This document shows, in pieces, positions 42,345 through 49,640 of a stretch of DNA of 64,000 nt; position 1 is the first letter of the stretch; every line of letters begins with the position of its first letter. The notes under the pieces were generated by a model. It was not told where the DNA came from, made no database searches, and worked only from the letters and a program-made list of their open reading frames with translations. The stretch is taken from the NCBI RefSeq assembly GCF_009765225.1, contig NZ_VMSF01000001.1:2666001-2730000 (forward strand), written 5' to 3'. The translations under genes were made by a program, and so were the position numbers. The stretch comes from Leifsonia sp. AG29 (GTDB lineage Bacteria; Actinomycetota; Actinomycetes; Actinomycetales; Microbacteriaceae).

Positions 42345-43438
42345 GGCTGCTCCCTTTCGGGCACCGGCAGAGTTGCCGGTGCGGTGTTTGCGGGTTCGGC
42401 AGGGGACCCTCGGCGGATGGCGACAGGTCGCGTGACGGTGTCGTCGGCACGACGCAACGTCTGTTCGGCGCGTCGAATTCCACGACGAACTCTCGCAACC
42501 AGCGCGACGCTGCCGACCGCCACCGCTACCGTCAGCGCCGTCGATGCCAGCGCCAGCGCGAGGGCCACGGCCTCCCACCCGGGGAAGGCGGCCAGTCGGG
42601 TCCACTCAATGGCATAGGAGGCGGCCGCGGCGACGGGAAAAGTGAAGGACCAGAAGCCCAAAGTGAATTCGAGCCTGCGGTAGGTCCCGATCAGGAACAG
42701 TTGCAGGACGATCATGACAGCGAGCATCCCCAAGAACGCGGCGGACACAGGGTCGGAACGGACGCCTGCGATCAGGAACCAGGCGGTGCCGCCGAGGGCC
42801 GGGGGCGCCATGAGGATGGCGAGGGTCGGTGTCAGCGCGTCGGGTAGCGGTGGGAAGAAGGCCAGCCGCGCAAGCAGGACCGTGAGGAGCACGACCCAGA
42901 AGAACAATCCGACGGCGAAGGCGCCCACAGCCACACCGGTGAGGTGCATCCGGCCGGCGATGATCGAGGACACGAAGGAGGCGGCCACCGTGGGGAGCAG
43001 GTATGCGCCGTGGAACGCTTCCGGGTTGAGCGACCCGCGGTGCCAGTAGGCGAGGATCCACCCCCCGAAAAAGACCGCGGCCGCGAAGGAGACCGCTGTG
43101 AGAACGATGCCTCCGACGGGCCACCATCCGGTGAGTTGGGAGCCCAGCAGCATCCCGACGATGGGGATGACCGCCGCGATCGGGCCTTGGGCCGGGTGGC
43201 GCAGTTGGGAACGGAGGGTCTCGGTGCTGTGGCGTCCCCGGTGGAGGTGCGCGACGATGAGCCAAACCCAGCTGACCGCCGTGACGATCCAGAGGGCGGC
43301 CGATGTGCTGGCGTCCCACCCGAACGCGGCTGTCAGGGAAGTCCACACGGTGGCGAGCCCGGCGATGCCGAAGCAGATCGCGAACGTGTTCAGCGGGATG
43401 CGCGGTGTCGCCTTCCGGCGTGCGGTTGGTGGGTTCAT
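42341..43438 (-). CDS. TDT-family transporter, second paralogue
   Basis: 365-aa membrane protein with about ten helices: IPLNTFAICFGIAGLATVWT, WVVLLTVLLARLAFFPPLPD and the late hallmark LGFWSFTFPVAAAASYAIEW. Resembles the TehA/SLAC1 group. First gene of the TDT-DUF302-TauE operon. A charged cytoplasmic tail of about 50 residues follows the last helix. Sulfite or other small-anion transport is inferred from family and context. Confidence 0.9.
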   Translation of the reverse strand: MNPPTARRKATPRIPLNTFAICFGIAGLATVWTSLTAAFGWDASTSAALWIVTAVSWVWLIVAHLHRGRHSTETLRSQLRHPAQGPIAAVIPIVGMLLGSQLTGWWPVGGIVLTAVSFAAAVFFGGWILAYWHRGSLNPEAFHGAYLLPTVAASFVSSIIAGRMHLTGVAVGAFAVGLFFWVVLLTVLLARLAFFPPLPDALTPTLAILMAPPALGGTAWFLIAGVRSDPVSAAFLGMLAVMIVLQLFLIGTYRRLEFTLGFWSFTFPVAAAASYAIEWTRLAAFPGWEAVALALALASTALTVAVAVGSVALVARVRRGIRRAEQTLRRADDTVTRPVAIRRGSPAEPANTAPATLPVPEREQP

Positions 43439-43501
43439 ACGGGTTCGCTTCTCGTGGCGCCCTGATGGTCGAGGGACTCACGGCTCGATGGCGGCTCAGC
43501 C

Positions 43502-44239
43502 TCAGTGTGTTCCAGCGGTGACGTCGGCGGCTTCTCGGATGAGCTCCACGACGCGCGCAGCCTCCGGAATGCCGACCGTGTGCGATCCGTTCGGAAGCTC
43601 GATGGTCCGACGAGAGCCGGCGCGTTCGGCCATGAAACGATGCGCCTCGGCGGGGATATTGAGGTCGAGGGAGCCGAACAGGAACCACGAGGGCACCGAC
43701 TTCCACGCTGGTTCGGTTGACCCCTGCCCGAACGCGGACTCCAGGATCGGCCGCTGCGTCGCCGCCATGACACTCGCCACCTCGACGGGCGAGTCGGCCG
43801 CGAACTGCTGGTGGTAGCGGTCTTGGCTGATATAGAGATCCACCTCGCCGTCGGCAAGCGTCACCGGAGCGAGGGTCTCGCCGAGGGTCGAGCCCGGGAA
43901 CTTGTTGGCCAACTGGCCCGCAGTCTCCCCGGCTTCGGGCGCGAAGACTCCAATGAACACGAGCGCTTTCACGTTCGCGTTGCCGGCTCCTCCGCCGCTG
44001 ATGACCATACCTCCGTACGAATGACCGACCAGGATGATGTCACCATCAAGGCCTTTGAGGGTCGCGCGCAGGTAGTCGCAGTCCGACGGGACGCCGCGAA
44101 GGGGGTTCGCGAGAGCCATGACCGGGAACCCCTCGGCAACAAGCTGCGAGATCACACCACTCCAGCTCGAGGACTCCGCGAATGCACCATGAACGAGGAC
44201 GATGGTCGGCTTGGACGAGGAGGGTCGGGTGTCGGTCAT
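43502..44239 (-). CDS. Alpha/beta hydrolase
   Basis: 245-aa hydrolase of the methylesterase/EstC group: IVLVHGAFAESSSWSGVISQ, nucleophile in LVGHSYGGMVISGG, Asp in LFGSLDLNIPAEAH, His in NGSHTVGI. ATG 44239 follows GAGGAGA. It sits 63 nt upstream of the TDT gene, same direction, and is divergent from the two-component operon (148-nt gap), which may control it. Confidence 0.9.
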   Translation of the reverse strand: MTDTRPSSSKPTIVLVHGAFAESSSWSGVISQLVAEGFPVMALANPLRGVPSDCDYLRATLKGLDGDIILVGHSYGGMVISGGGAGNANVKALVFIGVFAPEAGETAGQLANKFPGSTLGETLAPVTLADGEVDLYISQDRYHQQFAADSPVEVASVMAATQRPILESAFGQGSTEPAWKSVPSWFLFGSLDLNIPAEAHRFMAERAGSRRTIELPNGSHTVGIPEAARVVELIREAADVTAGTH

Positions 44240-44387
44240 GGGTTCTCCTCGGGGGGCGGTGGCGGCTCGCTTCTGCTCGTCGAGTACGAGTTTGCGCTTC
44301 GATCGCTCGAGCGACGCCCCGGCCGCCCGGAGAAGATTTCCGGCAAACCCTACGGCGCCGATCGACGCGCCGACCCAGCATGACCGT

Positions 44388-44744
44388 GTGGGGCTCTCCG
44401 TGATGGTTGTCGACGACGACGAGCAGTTCCCCGGACTAGTACGGCGGATGCTCGCCGGTTGCGGATACGACATCACGGCCGAGGCCTGCTCCGTGGCCGA
44501 TGCATTGCGGCAAACGTCGGTGCGCATGCCCGATGCGCTCCTCGTTGACGTCGGCTTGCCCGACGGTGACGGCTTGGAACTGGCGCGACAACTGACGGCA
44601 TCTCAAGCAGTCCGTGTCGTGCTGGTATCCGCGGACCCTGATTCCCTCTCGCAGGATGACGCTCGGGCTGCAGGAGCATTAGGATTTGTCCCGAAGATTG
44701 ACCTGAGTTGTGCCGTCCTGCACTTGCTTCTAGACACAAACTGA
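44388..44744 (+). CDS. Single-domain response regulator
   Basis: 118 aa holding only a receiver: acidic pocket MVVDDDEQ, phosphoacceptor D54 in LLVDVGLPDGDG, then VVLVSADPDS (Ser at the Thr/Ser switch) and GFVPKIDL with the conserved Lys. No output domain. GTG 44388, GTG 44400 or ATG 44403 could start it. Followed 18 nt later by a NarL-type regulator and then a kinase, so it may compete for phosphate or act by protein contact. Confidence 0.85.
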   Translation: MGLSVMVVDDDEQFPGLVRRMLAGCGYDITAEACSVADALRQTSVRMPDALLVDVGLPDGDGLELARQLTASQAVRVVLVSADPDSLSQDDARAAGALGFVPKIDLSCAVLHLLLDTN

Positions 44745-44762
44745 AGCACGAGGGGAAGATCG

Positions 44763-45428
44763 GTGGTCGAGCCGGTAAGGGTGTCCGTCGGAGAAGACGA
44801 CCTGCTTCTCCGCCAGGGAATCGTCCGCGTACTGACCGACGGAGGTTTCGACGTCGTCGCCGAATCCGGAACTGCGCCGGAGCTGCTCGCCAAGACACTG
44901 GCGTACAGGCCCGACGTCGCGATCGTCGACATCGGCCTGCCGCCTCACCACGGCAACGACGGGTTGCACGTGGCGGTCGAACTGCGGCGCCGGCTGCCAT
45001 CGATCGGTGTCGTGGTGCTCACCCAACACGACGAACCCGCCTACGCACTCGAGCTGATCGGCGACAGGCCGGACGGTGTCGGCTACCTCCTCAAAGAGCG
45101 GGTCGGCGACGTCAAGGACTTCTGCTCCGACGTCATCCGAGTCGCGCACGGCGGAAGCGCTCTCGACCCGACCGTGGTCGCAAAGATGATGCGCCCGCGC
45201 GCCATCCCCGAACGGTTATCGCTGCTCACCGAGCGCGAGCGCGCCGTTCTCGCGGCGATGGCGGAAGGCCAGTCGAACGCCGGCATCGGGCGGAGCCTCT
45301 TGATCAGCAACGCCGCCGTCGAAAAGCACGTGACGTCCATCTTCCAGAAGCTGGAAATCCCCGCCGACCGGTCGCGCCACCGCAGAGTGCAGGCCGTTCT
45401 GCGCTACTTCGACTTGGGCCAGAGCTAG
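44763..45428 (+). CDS. NarL/FixJ-family response regulator
   Basis: 221 aa: receiver with VSVGEDDLLLRQGI, phosphoacceptor D56 in VAIVDIGLPP, VVLTQHDEPAYA and the Lys in GYLLKERV; C-terminal LuxR HTH LTERERAVLAAMAEGQSNAG, then SNAAVEKHVTSIFQKLEI. GTG start 44763. The kinase gene begins 3 nt after its stop. It is the DNA-binding output of this two-component system; the LuxR domain has the usual four helices. Confidence 0.93.
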   Translation: MVEPVRVSVGEDDLLLRQGIVRVLTDGGFDVVAESGTAPELLAKTLAYRPDVAIVDIGLPPHHGNDGLHVAVELRRRLPSIGVVVLTQHDEPAYALELIGDRPDGVGYLLKERVGDVKDFCSDVIRVAHGGSALDPTVVAKMMRPRAIPERLSLLTERERAVLAAMAEGQSNAGIGRSLLISNAAVEKHVTSIFQKLEIPADRSRHRRVQAVLRYFDLGQS

Positions 45429-45431
45429 AAA

Positions 45432-46865
45432 ATGGCAGAATACCCGACCGCCCGTGCGGATCGCGGAGACCCTTCCGCCGCGACTACCCCCTCCGCGCTG
45501 TCCGTCGCCGAACGATATTACGACGCGTTCAACGCCCGCGATTTCGTGCAGATGCGAGCGCTGATAGCGCACGATATCCGCTACCTGATCGATGGAGGCG
45601 AACTCTTCGGTGCCGACGCTGCCGTCTTCTACTCGGAGAGCGTCGTCGAGGAGTTCGCGGGCATCAGCATGAGCGACCAAGTCCTGATCCCTGCCGGCGA
45701 CGACCGCATCGTCACTGAATACCGGTTCCGCCCGCTCCGCGAGTTCGATCCCGGTCAGGTGGAATGGCAGCTTGACGGACTCGTGATGGAAGTGCTGACC
45801 ATCCGAGGCGGGCTGATCACCTCGTTGCACAGCTTCTACAACTCCGCCCCGACGGACCGTTTCGGATCCATCCGGATTCCATCCCGATTCGAAGCGGCGC
45901 AAATCGCCCAACAGCAAACCTCCCTGCGCCGAGTGGCCACGTCCGTAGCACGCGGCGCACCCCTCGCGGAACTGACGGCAAGGGTGGCAGAAGAAATCAG
46001 AGCCCAGTTCGGAGTCGTCGACGTCCGTGTCGTTCCCCGAGGCGACACCGGGGAGGACCCACTCGACCAATCAGACTCGACCGTCTCAGTCCCCATCATG
46101 ATCGAAGACCGAGTGTGGGGGTCGCTCGTCGTTGCTGCAGACCCGACCAGCCGTGTCAGCTCTGAGTTCCGGCCCGAGATGACCGGGTTCGCCGACTTGC
46201 TCGGCTTCGCTCTCGCGAACGAGCACAACAAGTCAGAGCTGCTCGCCTCGCGCGCCCGCATCACCGCCGGCGCCGACAGAGCACGTCGTCAACTCCAACG
46301 CGACATCCACGACACAGCCCAGCAACGACTCGTGCACACCGTCATCGCGCTCAAGCTGGCCCGCAACGCACGCGATCATGACCCGGCAAGCGCATGGGAG
46401 TTCGTCGAGGAAGCACTTCGACAAGCCGAGAGCGCCAACGATCAACTCCGCGATGTCGTCCACGGGGTCCTCCCAGCAGCGCTCTCCGCAGCCGGGCTGA
46501 GAACAGGCATCGAGTCCCTCGTCGCCGAGATCGATCTTCCCGTTGCCCTCGATGTGACGCCGGACCGCCTGCCAGCCGAATTGGAGACGACCGCCTACTT
46601 CATCGTCGCAGAAGCCATGACCAACGTGGTCAAGCACGCGCATGCGTCCGAAGCCACCATTACCGTCACGACAACTGGACAGGAGCTGGAGATCACCATC
46701 ACCGACGACGGCGTGGGCGGCGCCGACATGCGAAAAGGCAGCGGCGTGATCGGGATGCGAGACCGCGTGGAGGTGGCACACGGCACCTTCGAGCTTCAGA
46801 CCGGACCTGACGGCACAGTCGTTCGCGCTCGACTTCCCATTCCGGACGGCCCAGGCGATCTGTGA
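45432..46865 (+). CDS. Histidine kinase with N-terminal SnoaL/NTF2-like domain
   Basis: 477-aa cytoplasmic sensor without membrane helices. Residues 22-138 read as a SnoaL-like (NTF2) cup: SVAERYYDAFNARDFVQMRA, GADAAVFYSESVVEEF, ITSLHSFY. A GAF-like stretch follows (about 160-265), then HisKA_3 with phosphorylatable H293 in RDIHDTAQQRL and HATPase with N-box AEAMTNVVKHAH, DDGVGG and GSGVIGMRDRV. SnoaL folds bind small hydrophobic ligands or catalyse ring reactions, so this domain may be the ligand sensor. Its fusion to a NarL-type kinase is unusual. Coupled to two response-regulator genes upstream. Confidence 0.9.
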   Translation: MAEYPTARADRGDPSAATTPSALSVAERYYDAFNARDFVQMRALIAHDIRYLIDGGELFGADAAVFYSESVVEEFAGISMSDQVLIPAGDDRIVTEYRFRPLREFDPGQVEWQLDGLVMEVLTIRGGLITSLHSFYNSAPTDRFGSIRIPSRFEAAQIAQQQTSLRRVATSVARGAPLAELTARVAEEIRAQFGVVDVRVVPRGDTGEDPLDQSDSTVSVPIMIEDRVWGSLVVAADPTSRVSSEFRPEMTGFADLLGFALANEHNKSELLASRARITAGADRARRQLQRDIHDTAQQRLVHTVIALKLARNARDHDPASAWEFVEEALRQAESANDQLRDVVHGVLPAALSAAGLRTGIESLVAEIDLPVALDVTPDRLPAELETTAYFIVAEAMTNVVKHAHASEATITVTTTGQELEITITDDGVGGADMRKGSGVIGMRDRVEVAHGTFELQTGPDGTVVRARLPIPDGPGDL

Positions 46866-47168
46866 AGCCGAAGTCGCGCCGTGCCGCCGGCCTCCTGACG
46901 ACGGCCATCCATAGCGACCGATTAGGACACGCGGGTCTGCGCCGCGGGAGCCGGACCCTGATTCGAGCGACGCCGCAGAGACGTGGTCAAAATGAAGTCG
47001 AACGCGGGTTCCCGAGAAAGCATCCTGCTGATGCTTAGCCTGTACCTGCCCCACGGTAACCACGGACCCAATCCTCGAAAATCCGGCATCATTTCGGACA
47101 GCATCGAGCTCAGACTGCACAGGCACTCGCGCATCGTATCCAGCGGAGCTATCCCCCGCTCCTGACAT
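46866..47168. other. Stretch without a recognisable gene
   Basis: Between the kinase stop and the convergent GNAT stop. Short frames on both strands (for example minus 46922-47134) give no family pattern, and no repeat or clear terminator is seen. It may be decayed coding DNA. Confidence 0.4.
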
Positions 47169-47789
47169 TCACGGCAGGACCCCGTCGGGGTCGGCGCTTG
47201 CCCCGCGACGCTCGCGCAGCACCGTTCGATGCGCGAGCTGGCGGTCCTCCCACGAGAGGACATAGGTCGTGAACTCCCCGCGCTGCGCGACGAGCCGGAA
47301 CCCGAGCCGGACGGCGAGCTTCGCGGACGACTCATTCCACCCCTTGACCACCGCGGTCACCAGCACGGCCTGTACGTGTTCGAAGGCGACGTCGAGCATC
47401 GCGTCCGCGGCCTCAGTCGCGAGGCCCCGACCGCCGTACGCCGACCGGAGCAACCAGCCGATTTCCACAGTGCGCGTTGCCGCGGCGACGGTCCTGAGGT
47501 GAAGTGACACGTCGCCGACCGTGTGCCCCTCGTGTTCGGCCGCCAGCACTAGCAGATCCCCCGGGCGCCTCAAAACGGTGTGGTGCGTCCGCGCACGGAG
47601 GTGTGCCAACGCTTCCACGGTTGTCCGCTGCGGCCAGCCGAGGCCCTGGCGGATGGCCTCGTCATGCTCGATCTCCAGCCAATCATCGGCGTCCGTCATC
47701 CGGTACGTCCGCAGAAGCAGCCGTGGCGTGCTGCGCTCGGTGGCCGACACCGGTGGCACCAAACCGGGGTGGCACAGTTTCCGCAGCAT
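47169..47789 (-). CDS. GNAT acetyltransferase, RimJ/RimL-like
   Basis: About 206 aa. Pattern of the RimJ/L group: STPRLLLRTYRMTDADDWLE, VEIGWLLRSAYGGRGLATEA (acetyl-CoA loop), WNESSAKLAVRLGFRLVAQR. The start is uncertain: ATG 47789 gives a 15-residue lead before the conserved core, GTG 47759 or 47750 would give a more typical N-terminus. Last intact gene before the relic zone at the island end. Acceptor unknown. Confidence 0.85.
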   Translation of the reverse strand: MLRKLCHPGLVPPVSATERSTPRLLLRTYRMTDADDWLEIEHDEAIRQGLGWPQRTTVEALAHLRARTHHTVLRRPGDLLVLAAEHEGHTVGDVSLHLRTVAAATRTVEIGWLLRSAYGGRGLATEAADAMLDVAFEHVQAVLVTAVVKGWNESSAKLAVRLGFRLVAQRGEFTTYVLSWEDRQLAHRTVLRERRGASADPDGVLP

Positions 47790-47867
47790 GGGCCTCGGCT
47801 CCTACTTCAACGCTTGGCGCATGGCGCGAGGCGCCATCGCAAATGTTCGAGGCGTGATGGGGCGGAT

Positions 47868-47990
47868 GTCGTCCATCCCGTTCTAGCTGCCGCAGGCTCG
47901 TCGGGCCGCTCCGCTTCCATACGCACAACCTTTTCGGCAGCACATCAGGCGCACGCTCGGGGAATGTAAACGAGAGGTAAAGCTTGCCTG
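47868..47990 (-). pseudogene. Relic of the 5' end and promoter of a DUF5666-like gene
   Basis: Matches 22929-23050: the first 20 codons of the intact DUF5666-like gene plus its promoter. The relic ATG would be 47920 (MEAERPDEP against MDTNRPDQP), with a 1-nt deletion and lost homology about 55 nt inside the gene. The paired GTAA repeats with 11-bp period (47966, 47977) are kept. The membrane and DUF5666 parts are absent here. Confidence 0.8.
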
Positions 47991-47999
47991 TGGTAGCCA

Positions 48000-48147
48000 T
48001 GGCACCCGTTCCACATCCACGGCCGCACCTTCCAACTCGACGGCGGACCACGCAAGGACAACGCGATCGTGCTGCCGCACCGCTCCCTCGCCGTGCTCCT
48101 CGACGCCGGCAACCCCCGCCTCTGGATGACGCAGGCTGCACCCTCGG
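48000..48147 (+). pseudogene. Fragment of a multicopper oxidase C-terminus
   Basis: The frame from 48000 reads WHPFHIHGRTFQLDGGPRKD and VLPHRSLAVLLDAGNPRLWM, the type-3/type-1 copper segment of a multicopper oxidase. The expected HCH motif after LWM is missing; the sequence changes into a DUF4396 relic. No start codon or N-terminal part is present. It lies next to the relic promoter at 47961-47990, which once may have driven it. Confidence 0.8.
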
Positions 48148-48149
48148 CT

Positions 48150-48570
48150 AGCTCATCGCCGAATGGGTCGCCTTCCTCATCCCCGTCATCGCCGTCACCT
48201 TCGGCTGGGACCCGCTGTTCCAGGACAAAATGTTCGCCGACTGGATCCCCGACGTCATCCTCGTCTTCGGACTGCGCACCATCTTCCACTACTTCGCCAT
48301 CGCGCCGATGCGCGACCTCGGACTCGGCCAAGGCCTGATCGAAGCTCTCAAGGCCGAGCCGCCTCCATCACCTAGTGGCAGATCGGATGTACGGGGCGAT
48401 GGCACTGATCCAGTCGCCGCTCTTCCCCGCGCTCTTCGGCGGCCGCGCTCCGGCGACCTCGCCCGAGCTCTGGTTCGCGATGCAGTGGGCGATGCTGCTC
48501 GGATTCGCGAACGCCTGTCCGGCCAACTGGCTGCTGATCCGGGTCGGAATCAATGAGCGCAGGGCACGAA
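48150..48570 (+). pseudogene. Broken DUF4396 membrane protein
   Basis: One frame reads IAEWVAFLIPVIAVTFGWDP, FADWIPDVILVFGLRTIFHY and APMRDLGLGQGLIEALKAE; a second frame, needed after about 48345, reads MYGAMALIQSPLFPALFGGR and ELWFAMQWAMLLGFANACPANWLLIRVGI. Together they match the second half of DUF4396 proteins, with at least one frameshift, a TAG (48373-48375) in the original frame, and loss of the N-terminal half. Confidence 0.8.
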
Positions 48571-48641
48571 AATCGCCCATCAGACCGCGAAGCCTTCCCA
48601 AGGCGCACCATCGTCGCACCACGAGGTTGCCCGAAATGCAG

Positions 48642-48667
48642 AAAACCCCCGGTTTACCAGGGGTTTT
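48642..48667 (-). terminator. tRNA-Ser terminator
   Basis: AAAACCCC and GGGGTTTT arms around a short loop, ending in a T-run on the minus strand, a few nt past the CCA end of tRNA-Ser. Confidence 0.8.
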
Positions 48668-48670
48668 CTA

Positions 48671-48696
48671 TGGCGGTACCGGTGGGATTTGAACCC
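48671..48696 (-). repeat. tRNA copy of the 26-bp attachment-site-like repeat
   Basis: 3'-terminal 26 bases of the intact tRNA-Ser, identical to 35544-35569. Distance between copies is 13,127 bp. Confidence 0.85.
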
Positions 48697-48760
48697 ACGG
48701 TGGGCTTTCACCCACACAACTTTTCGAGAGTTGCACCTTCGGCCGCTCGGACACGGTACC
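48671..48760 (-). tRNA. tRNA-Ser(CGA)
   Basis: Reads on the minus strand from 48760: acceptor GGTACCG pairs with CGGTACC, discriminator G and encoded CCA end at 48671. The D-arm starts TGTCCGAGCGGCCGAAGG, the anticodon stem CAACT/AGTTG holds loop CTCGAAA (anticodon CGA, reads UCG), a long variable arm GGGTGAAAGCCC marks it as class II serine, and the T-arm is GTGGG-TTCAAAT-CCCAC. Confidence 0.96.
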
Positions 48761-48824
48761 GCCGACAATGTTACTTGAACCCGCCGGGGGTCGCCAATCG
48801 GGAGGTCCGGGTACTGTGCACTGC

Positions 48825-49640
48825 ATGGGCAGCACAGCACGGACTCTCGGAGCGATCACCGTCGCGGGCGCCGCCGTCGGAGCAGCGGCGGCCGCGGGTT
48901 GGGCGGCGATCCGCCGCAAGCGGCTCTCGGTCGCCGAGGCCAAGATCCTCCTCAACGAGACCCTTCCCGTGCACTCCAAATGGTGGAGGGACGAAGCCAC
49001 AGTCGAAGGCGAGATCGTCTACGTCGCGCTGGGCGACAGCGCGGCCCAGGGCATCGGCGCCTCCCGGCCCAAGAACGGCTACGTGGGCATCATCGCCGAC
49101 CATTTGCGGGCGGTCACCGGCCGCTCGGTCCGGGTCGTCAACCTGTCGGTGTCGGGTGCGACGGTCGCCCTGGCGGCGGCCGATCAGCTCCCCCGTTTCT
49201 CCACTCTGAAGCCCGACATCGTGACCGTCTGCATCGGCGCGAACGACATCCCGCGGTTCGACGAGCGCTCGTTCCGCGCCGGCATCAGGGAGGTGCTCGC
49301 CGCGGTCCCCGACGACGCGATCATCGCCGACCTCCCCTACTTCTACCTCCCCTGGAACGAGCGGAAGGTCGCGCAGGGCAACCGGATCATCCGCGAGGAG
49401 GCGGCCGAGCGCGCTCTGACGGTCGTGTCGCTCAATGCGGCTATGCGGCGGTACGGCATTCGCGGCGCCTTCACACAGTTCGCCGAAGACCTGTTCCACC
49501 CCAACGACCACGGTTACCGCGTCTGGGCGTCGGCGTTCCTCCCGGCGGTCACCGAACTCGCGCGAGCGAAGTTCCCGCGCCGGCCCGCCGCGAGCGCCGC
49601 CTCCAGCGCAAACAGCTCAGGGGAGGCGCTCAGCGCCTGA
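48825..49640 (+). CDS. SGNH/GDSL hydrolase
   Basis: 271-aa lipase/esterase-fold protein. An N-terminal hydrophobic segment (GAITVAGAAVGAAAAAGWAAI) probably anchors it to the membrane. Block I is YVALGDSAAQGIGAS (nucleophile Ser), the Gly block NLSVSGATV, block III IGANDIPRF, and the Asp/His pair DLFHPNDHGY. TACTGT lies 7 nt before ATG 48825, a leaderless layout. First gene of the conserved region; its last 11 nt overlap the convergent hydrolase. Confidence 0.92.
   Translation: MGSTARTLGAITVAGAAVGAAAAAGWAAIRRKRLSVAEAKILLNETLPVHSKWWRDEATVEGEIVYVALGDSAAQGIGASRPKNGYVGIIADHLRAVTGRSVRVVNLSVSGATVALAAADQLPRFSTLKPDIVTVCIGANDIPRFDERSFRAGIREVLAAVPDDAIIADLPYFYLPWNERKVAQGNRIIREEAAERALTVVSLNAAMRRYGIRGAFTQFAEDLFHPNDHGYRVWASAFLPAVTELARAKFPRRPAASAASSANSSGEALSA

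Noticed and set aside
46922-47134. 70-codon minus-strand ORF
   Set aside because: No ribosome binding site, family pattern or conservation clue; Arg/Ser-rich.
35544-48696. Prophage or defence island
   Set aside because: No capsid, tail, lysis, restriction, toxin or nuclease genes are readable; cargo is metabolic and regulatory.
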